Source: Hungatella sp. (GTDB lineage Bacteria; Bacillota; Clostridia; Lachnospirales; Lachnospiraceae). Taken from it: 60,929 bases of DNA. Within the stretch, counting starts at the first letter, position 1. Every line of letters begins with the position of its first letter. Both the position numbers and the translations under genes were made by a program. Shown one piece after another: positions 51,935 to 59,832 of the stretch. Below the pieces are notes generated by a model that saw nothing but the letters and a program-made list of their open reading frames with translations, did no database searches and was not told the origin of the DNA. The DNA is taken from the NCBI GenBank assembly GCA_022796015.1, contig JAAWHU010000011.1, forward strand, positions 1 to 60,929, read 5' to 3'.

Positions 51935-52837
51935 ATGAAGCAGAAAAGTGGCTTTAGCAAGACGTTGGCAGAGAACGCTGGCTTCTGGTTTGTATTGCCG
52001 TGGCTCATCGGTTTTCTGTGTTTTAAGGTTTATCCGTTTGCATCTTCTCTGTATTACAGCTTCACCAACTATGACTTGTTTAACGGAATCAGCAAGTTTG
52101 GTATGATGAACTATGAGACCATCTTTACGGACGAAGATATTTTGAAGGCATTTAAGGTAACGTTCAAATATGCCATATTCGACGTGCCCCTGAAACTGGC
52201 ATTTGCGTTGTTTATTGCATATATTCTGAATTTCAAATTAAAAGGCGTGAATTTCTTCAGAACCGCATACTATATTCCGTCTATTCTGGGCGGTTCCATT
52301 GCTATCGCCATTCTGTGGAGAGCCGTATTCAACACGGATGGTCTGATCAATACGGTGCTCACAGCTTTTGGTTTGGAGAAGATCAACTGGATGGCAAGTG
52401 CCAACGGCGCTCTGACCGTAATCGTTCTCCTGCGTGTATGGCAGTTCGGTTCTGCCATGGTGATCTTCCTTGCCGCCTTAAAGGGCGTGTCGGAGGATCT
52501 GTATGAAGCGGCCTCCATTGATGGTGCAGGCAAATGGACCCAGTTCTTTAAGATCACGGTTCCTTTGATTACTCCGGTTATTTTCTATAACCTGATTACT
52601 CAGCTGTGCCAGGCATTCCAGGAGTTCAACGGGCCGTTCCTGGTAACCAAGGGCGGGCCTAACGGCGAGACCACCCTGATTTCCATTTTGATTTACAACA
52701 ATGCATTCCTGCGCCACAAGATGGGTATGGCAAGCGCCCAGGCATGGGTACTGTTTGTGATTGTCTGTGTGCTGACGGTGATTGCCTTTGTAAGCCAGAA
52801 GAAATGGGTTTATTACTCGGATGAAGATGGGAGGTAG
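51935..52837 (+). CDS. ABC sugar permease, MalF type (GH105-linked)
   Basis: A 300-residue permease with six helices. The first covers WFVLPWLIGFLCFKVYPFAS, and the EAA loop is YEAASIDGAGKWTQFFKITVP. GPFLVTKGGPNGETTLISIL is typical of the family. It is followed after 6 bp by its partner. Lacks an operon-specific ATPase. Confidence 0.92.
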   Translation: MKQKSGFSKTLAENAGFWFVLPWLIGFLCFKVYPFASSLYYSFTNYDLFNGISKFGMMNYETIFTDEDILKAFKVTFKYAIFDVPLKLAFALFIAYILNFKLKGVNFFRTAYYIPSILGGSIAIAILWRAVFNTDGLINTVLTAFGLEKINWMASANGALTVIVLLRVWQFGSAMVIFLAALKGVSEDLYEAASIDGAGKWTQFFKITVPLITPVIFYNLITQLCQAFQEFNGPFLVTKGGPNGETTLISILIYNNAFLRHKMGMASAQAWVLFVIVCVLTVIAFVSQKKWVYYSDEDGR

Positions 52838-52843
52838 AAGACT

Positions 52844-53695
52844 ATGACGAGAGAACAAAGAAGAAAGATCAGTACAGTCATTCGTTATACCCTTTTGGTC
52901 GCTGTGGGATTCATTATGGTCTACCCTCTGATCTGGATGGTGGGAGCTACCTTTAAGACCAACTCCGAGATATTTACCAGCGCTTGGTTCTGGCCGAAGA
53001 ATCCGGTGTTTGACGGCTACAACAATGCGTTTAAAAGCTATGGCGGTAAGATTAACCTGCTTACTTCCATGCTGAACACATACAAGATTGTTCTTCCTAA
53101 GGTGATATTCACCATTGTTTCTGCAACCATTACTGCTTATGGTTTTGCAAGATTTGATTTTAAGGGCAAAGGGATCATGTTCTCCCTGATGATGGCTACC
53201 TTATTCCTGCCTCAGGTAGTGCTCAATGCGCCTCAGTACATTATGTTCAACAAGTGGGGATGGACCAACTCCTATCTTCCGCTGGTAATACCGTCCTTAT
53301 TTGCGGCGGATACTTATTTTGTATTTATGCTGATTCAGTTTTTGAGGGGTGTTCCCAAGGAACTGGAGGAGGCAGCCAAGATTGACGGCTGTAATTCCAT
53401 TAAGACTCTCTGGTATGTGATCGTTCCCATGCTGAAGCCGTCTTTAGTGTCCTGTGCGCTGTTTCAGTTCATGTGGACTTCCAACGACTTCATGGGGCCG
53501 TTGATCTACATTTCGGATATGGATAAGTATACCAACTCCATCTATCTGCGTATGTCCATGGATGGTGATGTGGGCTTCCAGTGGAACAGGATTCTGGCCA
53601 TGTCCCTGATTTCCATTCTTCCGTCCCTGATTGTGTTCTTCTGCGCCCAGGATTCCTTTATCGATGGAATCGCTGCAGGAGGCGTAAAGGGCTGA
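52844..53695 (+). CDS. ABC sugar permease, MalG type (GH105-linked)
   Basis: A 283-residue permease starting at ATG 52844 behind GGGAGG. The first helix covers residues 13-34, the EAA loop reads EEAAKIDGCNSIKTLWYVIVP, and the C-terminus SFIDGIAAGGVKG is the family ending. It forms the channel with the product of 51935. Confidence 0.92.
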   Translation: MTREQRRKISTVIRYTLLVAVGFIMVYPLIWMVGATFKTNSEIFTSAWFWPKNPVFDGYNNAFKSYGGKINLLTSMLNTYKIVLPKVIFTIVSATITAYGFARFDFKGKGIMFSLMMATLFLPQVVLNAPQYIMFNKWGWTNSYLPLVIPSLFAADTYFVFMLIQFLRGVPKELEEAAKIDGCNSIKTLWYVIVPMLKPSLVSCALFQFMWTSNDFMGPLIYISDMDKYTNSIYLRMSMDGDVGFQWNRILAMSLISILPSLIVFFCAQDSFIDGIAAGGVKG

Positions 53696-53719
53696 TGTGT
53701 CCAAATATATGACCAGGTT

Positions 53720-53750
53720 AAGGGGATTCTCAAAAAGGGAGTCCCCTTTT
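53720..53750 (+). terminator. terminator after the ABC permeases
   Basis: AAGGGGA (53720-53726) pairs with TCCCCTT (53742-53748), and inner TCTC with GGGA, ending in TTTT. Confidence 0.75.
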
Positions 53751-53793
53751 AGGTATGGAGGGCAGACAACAGGGAAAAATTATTACGGGAATA

Positions 53794-53822
53794 TTGAACA
53801 TTTTACAGAAAAATGATATGGT
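53794..53822 (+). promoter_or_regulatory. candidate promoter of lacI-apt
   Basis: TTGAAC (53794-53799), 17-bp spacer, TATGGT (53817-53822). It gives a leader of about 100 nt before the LacI gene. Confidence 0.5.
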
Positions 53823-53927
53823 AGAAGGCGTGGGCAAAGGCCGGTTTCCTATAAGGCTTCTCAAGGATAAGGGAGGGCGAGGGGCTGCGGACGGCAAAAA
53901 TACGGCTTTGGAAGGGGGATGGGGACA

Positions 53928-54938
53928 ATGGCAGTTACGCTGAAGGATATTGCAAAACGGGCAGGTGTGTCCTATTCTACAGTATCCCGGGCCCTGAATG
54001 ATGTGGGTGCCGGAAGGTCTGAGAGCAGACAGCGGATCCTGGATATTGCCAGGGAGATGGGCTATGTTCCCAATCAGGCGGCGATCAATCTGAAATTTTC
54101 CCGTTCTAACACCATTGGTCTGTATTTTTCCACCATCAGTAAGATGACATCTCCTTTTGTCCTTCATGATGTGCTTACAGGCGTCTACAGTGTGGTGGGC
54201 AGCAAGTACAACGTGGTGGTAAAAGGAATTGACATCTATGAACCGGGAACCTTGAATCCGACGCTGTTTGACGGTATTATCGTGCTGTCCCAGCGGTCGG
54301 AGGACAGCTTCTTCATCGAAGAGGTCATGGAGAAAAAGATTCCTGTCGTGGCCATCTGCCGTATTGTGTATTATGATGTGCCCAATGTGGTGACAGATGA
54401 GGCCAGGGCCATGGAGACTGCCATGGACTATCTTTTAGACCACGGCCACAGAAGGATTGCGGTGATCGAAGGGCTTCCGGGAGTAGACTCCACCAGGCTC
54501 AGGCGCCGGGGATGGCGCAACTCCATGATTCGTCACGGGCTGGATCCGGATAAGGTGCCTGTGGCAGGCGACGACTACAGGTATACCAGCGGATATCGGG
54601 CGGCCAAGAAGCTTATGAAAGAGGGTGAGCGGCCTACGGCTATTCTGTGCTTTAATGACGAGCTGGCCTTTGCGGCCAGGGCCGCCATCTACGAGGAAGG
54701 TCTTAAGGTGCCGGATGATATTTCCCTCATCGGTTTTGACAACTGGGATATGTCGGGCTACGGAACCATGCGTCTTACAACTGTGGAGAGAAGCATGAAG
54801 GAGCTTGCAAAAGAAGGCACCAGGGTATTGCTGAGACGGATGGAAGATGGTATTATAGATAACAGCAGGATCTTTCTGGATAATAAGCTGATTGTCCGGG
54901 AAAGCGTGAAAGACATAAGGGAGAGGGAAGACCAATGA
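53928..54938 (+). CDS. LacI family regulator (GH105/ABC regulon)
   Basis: Start ATG 53928 (MAVTLKDIAKRAGVSYSTVS), which has AAGGGGGAT at a suitable distance; an ATG at 53919 is too close to that site. 336 residues. The helix-turn-helix is followed by the hinge segment PNQAAINLKFSRSN and an effector domain (TIGLYFSTISKM, PDDISLIGFDNWDMSG). It follows the importer and overlaps apt by ATGA. It probably binds the palindromes at 49728 and 49948. Confidence 0.9.
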   Translation: MAVTLKDIAKRAGVSYSTVSRALNDVGAGRSESRQRILDIAREMGYVPNQAAINLKFSRSNTIGLYFSTISKMTSPFVLHDVLTGVYSVVGSKYNVVVKGIDIYEPGTLNPTLFDGIIVLSQRSEDSFFIEEVMEKKIPVVAICRIVYYDVPNVVTDEARAMETAMDYLLDHGHRRIAVIEGLPGVDSTRLRRRGWRNSMIRHGLDPDKVPVAGDDYRYTSGYRAAKKLMKEGERPTAILCFNDELAFAARAAIYEEGLKVPDDISLIGFDNWDMSGYGTMRLTTVERSMKELAKEGTRVLLRRMEDGIIDNSRIFLDNKLIVRESVKDIREREDQ

Positions 54939-55459
54939 AGAGAGTAGAAGATTATGTGAGAAGTATTCCGGATTTTCCGGAGCCGGGAATTATTTTCCGG
55001 GATGTGACCACCATTTTGCAGGATCCGGATGGACTTCATCTGGCTGTAGATGGAATTTTGGATTCTCTGAAGGACGTGGAGTATGATATGGTAGTGGGGC
55101 CGGAATCCAGAGGCTTCATCTTCGGCGTACCTGTGGCTTATGCCATGCACAAGGGATTTGTGCCTGTCCGTAAGAAGGGCAAGCTGCCCTGCGAGACCAT
55201 TTCCATGGAATATGACTTGGAGTACGGGAGCGCTGTGATTGAGATGCACAAAGACTCCATAAAGCCGGGGCAGAAGGTGGTGATCGTGGACGACCTTATT
55301 GCCACAGGCGGCACCATAGAGGCGATTATCAAGATGATTGAGCAGCTGGGCGGCGAGGTGGTGAAGATTTGCTTTGTCATGGAACTGGCAGGCCTTAAGG
55401 GGCGGGAGAAGCTAAAAGGATATGAGGTGTCTTCGGTTATAACTTATGATGGGAAATAG
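54935..55459 (+). CDS. apt: adenine phosphoribosyltransferase
   Basis: A 174-residue enzyme that makes AMP from adenine and PRPP. N-terminal IRSIPDFPEPGIIFRDVTT-type sequence (here RSIPDFPEPGIIFRDVTTIL), the adenine segment VVGPESRGFIFG, and the PRPP loop VVIVDDLIATGGT are all present. It is coupled to the LacI gene through ATGA. That link has no obvious metabolic reason. Confidence 0.96.
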   Translation: MKRVEDYVRSIPDFPEPGIIFRDVTTILQDPDGLHLAVDGILDSLKDVEYDMVVGPESRGFIFGVPVAYAMHKGFVPVRKKGKLPCETISMEYDLEYGSAVIEMHKDSIKPGQKVVIVDDLIATGGTIEAIIKMIEQLGGEVVKICFVMELAGLKGREKLKGYEVSSVITYDGK

Positions 55460-55477
55460 ATAACATAGCAGAATGGA

Positions 55478-55503
55478 GGGGCTGTCTTGTAAGAAGACGG
55501 CCC
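55478..55503 (+). terminator. hairpin after apt
   Basis: GGGCTGTCTT pairs with AAGACGGCCC (one G-U) around GTAAG, followed by the modest U-rich TTGCTTTCT. It may partly terminate transcription before the PrpR-like gene. Confidence 0.55.
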
Positions 55504-55532
55504 ATTGCTTTCTAAGCAGAGGAGACATAACC

Positions 55533-57422
55533 ATGGGAAAAATCGCGCTTTTGGTGTCACGGGAGGAGATGATCTACCAGGCTCACAACATTCTTCAGGA
55601 GAAAAAATATCCTATCGGGGAGATGAAGGTGATACATTCCGAATCAGCGGTCATGGAGGCCCGCCAGTCCATTGCAGACGGTGCCTCCATTATTATTGCC
55701 AGAGGCCTTCAGGCGTCTTTAATCAAGCAATACACAGACATTCCGGTGGTGGAGATCATACTGACGGCCCAGGAGATGGCCCTTTTAGTCATGCGCGCCA
55801 AACAGATCGTGAAAAAACCCCAGCCCATTATTGCGGTAGTAGGCTTTAAGAATATGTTCTGTGATATGTCCTATTTTGATGAGCTTTATGACATTGAACT
55901 CCGCACCTATTATGGGAAACAGGGGGTGGAGAGGGAGTTAAAGGAACTGGCTCTTCAGGCGGTGTCAGAAGGGGCGGACTTAATCATCGGCGGAGATACG
56001 GCGGTGACGGCAGCTGCGGGAGGCGGAGTGCCTTCCCTGTTTTTATCCATGACCGAGGACTCCCTGAAAAATGCATTTTCCATGGCGGAAAGTATGGAGT
56101 ACGCCATGAATGTCGAGAAAAAATCGGCGGCCCAGATGGAGACCCTTTTGGATTACACCTTTAACGGAGTGATCCAGTTAGATGGGGAGGGGATGGTGAA
56201 GGGGGTCAATCCCCTTTTGGAGGACATGATCGGGCGCTCCCAGGAAGAACTGAAGGGAACCTTTATCGGGGACATGGCTCCGGAGATTGGGACAGACATT
56301 CTTAGGAGGGTGCTGGGGGCAGGGAAGGAATATTCTATGTTCCTGGATCTGAACCACACGTCCGTATTTGCGGTGCTGGCTCCTATTCTGCTTGAGGGCA
56401 GGGTGGAGGGCGCCATAATCACCTGCCACAGAATGACAAGAAAGAGAGCAGAGAAGGAAGAGGGCAAAAAAGGCGGCAGCCTGCCAGTGCTCACCCGCTT
56501 TGAGGACATTCTTCAGGCCTCCGCCTCCATGAGAGAATGCCTGCGTCTGGCCAGGCTCTATGCCCTTTCTCGTCAGCCCATTGTGATTATGGGGGAGGCG
56601 GGGACGGAGAAAAGGATGCTGGCCCAGAGCATTCACAACTGCAGCGCCTACAGCCGCGGCCCCTTCCTGGATGTACCCTGTGACGGGCTCTCTAATGAAG
56701 AACAGCAGGAGGCTATCTTCGGAGATAAAGGCGCGGCGGTTCAGGCCCAGGAGGGCACTCTCCTGATTCAGGACGCAGACTGTCTCACAGGGGCCAATCA
56801 GTACCGGCTCTATCAGATGATCCGGTTCCATATCTGCCACGGCCAGGAGATCGGGCAGCTGAGAAGGATCAATGTGAGAGTCATGGTGACTCTGCGGGCT
56901 CCTTTGGGAAGGCTGGTGCAGCAGGGCAGACTGCGTCGTGATCTCTATTATCTGCTGTCCGGCTTGGAGCTTAAGATTCCCCCTTTGAGGGAAAGGCCGG
57001 AGGACCTGAAGAGAAAGCTGGAGGATACCATAAGAGAGTGCTGTGAGCGCTATGGGCGGTATCATGTGCTGACAGAGGGAGCCAAGAAGCTTCTGCTGGA
57101 ATATCCCTGGAGGGGCAACTTGTTTCAGATCGACAGTTTTTGCGACCGTCTGATTCTTACGGCCCAGCGGCGTTCCATAGACGAGATAAGAGTGAAAAAA
57201 CTGCTGCAAGAGCTTTACGGGGAGGATGGGGAAGAAAACCGGGAGGAGGGAAGGATGGGGTCCTGGGTAAAAGAAGAAGCAAAAGAGGAGGTCTGTGAGG
57301 AGGCGGGACTGATTGTCCGAGCTCTGAAAAAGCATGGGGGAAACCGGGAGAAGACAGCCAAGGAGCTGGGGATCAGCAAGGCCACATTGTGGAGGAAGAT
57401 GAAAAAATATGAGGTGGAATAA
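55533..57422 (+). CDS. PrpR-type regulator with degenerate AAA domain and Fis helix-turn-helix
   Basis: Start ATG 55533 (MGKIALLVSREEM), behind GAGGAGA, gives 629 residues. Order: PrpR N-terminal sensor (about 1-190), PAS domain (about 200-300, MVKGVNPLLEDMIGRSQEEL), AAA domain (about 325-560) and Fis-type helix-turn-helix (HGGNREKTAKELGISKATLW near the end). The AAA domain is impaired. Walker A reads GEAGTEKR rather than GETGTGKE, the loop that normally holds GAFTGA is missing (AIFGDKGAAVQAQEGTLL), and the Walker B region reads LLIQDAD. So it should not activate sigma-54 polymerase by ATP hydrolysis, but it could still bind DNA in response to a ligand. Target genes are unknown; neighbours on either side are candidates. 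Confidence 0.82.
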   Translation: MGKIALLVSREEMIYQAHNILQEKKYPIGEMKVIHSESAVMEARQSIADGASIIIARGLQASLIKQYTDIPVVEIILTAQEMALLVMRAKQIVKKPQPIIAVVGFKNMFCDMSYFDELYDIELRTYYGKQGVERELKELALQAVSEGADLIIGGDTAVTAAAGGGVPSLFLSMTEDSLKNAFSMAESMEYAMNVEKKSAAQMETLLDYTFNGVIQLDGEGMVKGVNPLLEDMIGRSQEELKGTFIGDMAPEIGTDILRRVLGAGKEYSMFLDLNHTSVFAVLAPILLEGRVEGAIITCHRMTRKRAEKEEGKKGGSLPVLTRFEDILQASASMRECLRLARLYALSRQPIVIMGEAGTEKRMLAQSIHNCSAYSRGPFLDVPCDGLSNEEQQEAIFGDKGAAVQAQEGTLLIQDADCLTGANQYRLYQMIRFHICHGQEIGQLRRINVRVMVTLRAPLGRLVQQGRLRRDLYYLLSGLELKIPPLRERPEDLKRKLEDTIRECCERYGRYHVLTEGAKKLLLEYPWRGNLFQIDSFCDRLILTAQRRSIDEIRVKKLLQELYGEDGEENREEGRMGSWVKEEAKEEVCEEAGLIVRALKKHGGNREKTAKELGISKATLWRKMKKYEVE

Positions 57423-57464
57423 GGGATCTTCCCCGGCAATGGGCCTTGGCCGGTTAACAATGGG

Positions 57465-58547
57465 TTAGAAGCCTGCAATCGTCTTTTGGTTCATGGATTT
57501 TATCACGGCTTCCGCCAGCCTGACAGTGGCTTCAAAATCATAGTAAGAGGCGATGCCGTAATGGGAATGAATATAGCGTACGGGAACGCCAATGACGATT
57601 ACCGGGATTCCGTCTAAGGAATTGTGGATCATGGCGCCGTTGTTGCCGCCGCCTTCCCGAACGGAGGACTGGACGGAGAGTCCCTGCTTTTCGGCCAGGT
57701 CAAGGGTGTACCGTTGGTATCTGGGATTGCAGATAATGGAGCGGTCCATGAAACGGATCATGGGCCCTTTTTTTAGTGCAGTCTGAATGGCATAAGGCTC
57801 CGTGAAGGTATCGTCGGCAGGACAGCCTTCAAAACAGATAGCGATCTGGGGACGAACCTTGTTTACAGCTACCTTCACTCCTCTTTCGCCCACCTCTTCC
57901 TGGGAGGAGAGGACTCCCACCACATCCACATCCAGCTCCTGGCCCTGGAGGCGGTTCATGGTCTCTATGAGAGCGGCGCAGCCGATGCGGCAGTCAAAGG
58001 CTTTTCCCATCATCACATCCCGCTCTTCATCATATTGAAAGGTTACATCCGACACAATGGGTTCCCCGATGCGGATGTTGAAATCCTCCTGCGCTTCCCG
58101 GGCGCTGGTGGCGCCGATATCGATGGAAAAATCGGAGATGGCAGCGGCAGAGGAGCCGCTTTTTTCGGCGGCACTCATAAAATGAACAGGCTTGGCGGCG
58201 ATAATGCCGGGGATGTACCTGCCCAGGGCATTGCGGACCAAGACTTTGCTGGAGGGCAGACAGTTTAAGTTCCAGCCTCCGATGTTGATAAAGCGAAGGG
58301 TGCCGTTGGGGCGGATGGAATGCACCATGAATCCCACTTCGTCACTGTGGGCGTCCAGCATGAATACGGGACGGTCTCCCCGGAGCTTATGGGGATGAAT
58401 ATAGATGTTGCGCATGCTGTCATCGGTTACATCGGCCATGTGGCTGCAGTACTTTTTGGCAATGTCAAGGATGGAGTCCTCGAAGCCGGAGGGGCCGAAG
58501 GCGTTGGAAAGGTCGGCAATTAGATTTATGGTTTGCGGGGTGCTCAT
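57465..58547 (-). CDS. M42 family metallopeptidase (glutamyl aminopeptidase/PepA-like)
   Basis: A 360-residue dinuclear zinc or cobalt aminopeptidase. It has the M42 pattern: FGPSGFEDSI near the start, metal His in MLDAHSDEVGFM, the bridging Asp in GKAFDCRIGCAAL, catalytic Glu pair in VLSSQEEVGERG, and late YIHSHYGIASY with the last His. It acts in the cytoplasm on short peptides. ATG 58547 follows AGGAGGATCC. It is convergent with the PrpR-like gene and has its own consensus promoter. Confidence 0.92.
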   Translation of the reverse strand: MSTPQTINLIADLSNAFGPSGFEDSILDIAKKYCSHMADVTDDSMRNIYIHPHKLRGDRPVFMLDAHSDEVGFMVHSIRPNGTLRFINIGGWNLNCLPSSKVLVRNALGRYIPGIIAAKPVHFMSAAEKSGSSAAAISDFSIDIGATSAREAQEDFNIRIGEPIVSDVTFQYDEERDVMMGKAFDCRIGCAALIETMNRLQGQELDVDVVGVLSSQEEVGERGVKVAVNKVRPQIAICFEGCPADDTFTEPYAIQTALKKGPMIRFMDRSIICNPRYQRYTLDLAEKQGLSVQSSVREGGGNNGAMIHNSLDGIPVIVIGVPVRYIHSHYGIASYYDFEATVRLAEAVIKSMNQKTIAGF

Positions 58548-58645
58548 GAAGGGATCCTCCTGTTGGTTGTTGTGTGGGGAAGGCCGGGCTGTGAGAAGCT
58601 TTTGAGAGCTAAGGTTCCTGCCGCTGTCCCCTAATTATAAACAGG

Positions 58646-58674
58646 AGTATAGTTGTTATTGGAAGGAGTGTCAA
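58646..58674 (-). promoter_or_regulatory. sigma-A promoter of the M42 peptidase gene
   Basis: On the minus strand TTGACA (58674-58669) and TATACT (58651-58646) are separated by 17 bp. Confidence 0.75.
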
Positions 58675-58720
58675 GTCCTGGCTGGAAACAATTTGCCTGG
58701 CGATTGGATGAAATAAAAAA

Positions 58721-58764
58721 GAAATAATTATGAAACTATATTGAAATAATTATGAAACTATATT
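58721..58764 (+). repeat. perfect 22-bp tandem duplication upstream of the dehydrogenase gene
   Basis: A 22-bp unit beginning GAAATAATTATG and ending AAACTATATT occurs twice without a gap (58721-58742 and 58743-58764). It lies 44 bp before the -35 box of the dehydrogenase promoter. Tandem sites at such a distance are typical of activator binding. Confidence 0.85.
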
Positions 58765-58807
58765 TAGATCGTACAAAAATCGAATAATATTTTGGGGGAA
58801 AGTACTA

Positions 58808-58836
58808 TTGTTTTTGCCGGGGATTTTCAATATAAT
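58808..58836 (+). promoter_or_regulatory. sigma-A promoter of the dehydrogenase-aldolase operon
   Basis: TTGTTT (58808-58813), 17-bp spacer, TATAAT (58831-58836), about 100 bp before the first ATG. The off-consensus -35 together with the tandem repeat upstream suggests activator control. Confidence 0.7.
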
Positions 58837-58937
58837 CCTGACATAGGCTGACGCGGGACAGAAAGTCAGGAGAAGGACAGGGTCCGGCAGAGGCAGAATT
58901 CCTTAAGAACATAAAAAAGAAAGGCGAGGTAATTGAG

Positions 58938-59819
58938 ATGAAGGTTGGATTTATCGGTTTGGGAATTATGGGAAGGCCAATGAGCAAGAATCTGGTTAAG
59001 GCTGGTCATGAACTGGTCGTATTTGATTTTAATAAAGAAGCAGTTGCAGATCTGGTTTCCTGCGGTGCAGAGGCGGCAGAGAACGGAAAAGAGGTGGCAC
59101 AGAAGTGTGACGTGGTGATTACCATGGTTCCAAATTCTCCTCATGTAAGAGCAGCTGTGCTGGGTGAGAACGGTGTGGCAGATGGCGCCCATGAAGGCTC
59201 CGTAGTCATTGATATGAGCTCCATCGACCCAACGGAAAGCAAGGCTATCGGCGGGGAGCTGGCGAAGAAGGGCATCGAAATGCTGGACGCTCCGGTATCC
59301 GGCGGGGAGCCCAAGGCCATCGACGGCACTCTGTCTGTTATGGTAGGCGGCAAGAAAGAGCTGTTTGACAAGTATTATGACCTTCTTATGGTAATGGCAG
59401 GTTCCGTTGTATATGTAGGCGAGCTGGGTGCAGGTAATGTGGCAAAGCTGGCTAACCAGATTGTGGTTGCCGTAAATATCGCGGCAGTTTCCGAGGCTCT
59501 CACCTTTGCAAAGAAAGCCGGCGCTGATCCGGAGCTGGTATATCAGGCAATCCGCGGCGGTCTGGCAGGCTCCACGGTTATGGATGCCAAGGCTCCCATG
59601 ATGCTCAACAGAAACTTTAAGCCGGGCTTCCGTATTGAGCTGCACATCAAGGATCTGAACAATGCGCTGAATGCCGCTCATTCCATCAGCTCACCGGTTC
59701 CGCTGACCGCACAGCTCATGGAGATCATGCAGTTCTTAAAATCTGAGGGATATGATAAGGAAGATCACTCCAGCATCGTGAAGTACTACGAGAAGATCGC
59801 CAGCGTGACTGTAGAATAA
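58938..59819 (+). CDS. beta-hydroxyacid dehydrogenase, tartronate semialdehyde reductase-like (GarR type)
   Basis: A 293-residue NAD(P)-dependent enzyme. Rossmann motif GFIGLGIMGRPMSKNL at residues 4-19, substrate-binding DAPVSGGEPKAIDG near 118, catalytic Lys in GNVAKLANQI near 172, and KDLNNALNAA near 238. The best match by motif is 2-hydroxy-3-oxopropionate reductase (GarR/GlxR); 3-hydroxyisobutyrate dehydrogenase is close. It shares an operon with a DapA-family aldolase, so it may reduce the small semialdehyde that aldolase releases. Confidence 0.88.
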   Translation: MKVGFIGLGIMGRPMSKNLVKAGHELVVFDFNKEAVADLVSCGAEAAENGKEVAQKCDVVITMVPNSPHVRAAVLGENGVADGAHEGSVVIDMSSIDPTESKAIGGELAKKGIEMLDAPVSGGEPKAIDGTLSVMVGGKKELFDKYYDLLMVMAGSVVYVGELGAGNVAKLANQIVVAVNIAAVSEALTFAKKAGADPELVYQAIRGGLAGSTVMDAKAPMMLNRNFKPGFRIELHIKDLNNALNAAHSISSPVPLTAQLMEIMQFLKSEGYDKEDHSSIVKYYEKIASVTVE

Positions 59820-59832
59820 GAGGAGAACCGGT

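Larger units (their letters stand above)
58548..58937. other. divergent control region between the M42 peptidase and the dehydrogenase
   Basis: This 390-bp region carries a promoter on each strand and a perfect 22-bp tandem repeat, listed separately. No further reading frame with a ribosome binding site is seen. Confidence 0.6.

Noticed and set aside
53755..53943. 62-codon frame before the LacI gene
   Set aside because: It overlaps the LacI start in another frame, shows no motif and crosses the candidate promoter.
56178..57335. 385-codon frame antisense to the PrpR-like gene
   Set aside because: Shadow frame with low-complexity Gln/His/Leu composition; the sense strand holds recognisable domains.
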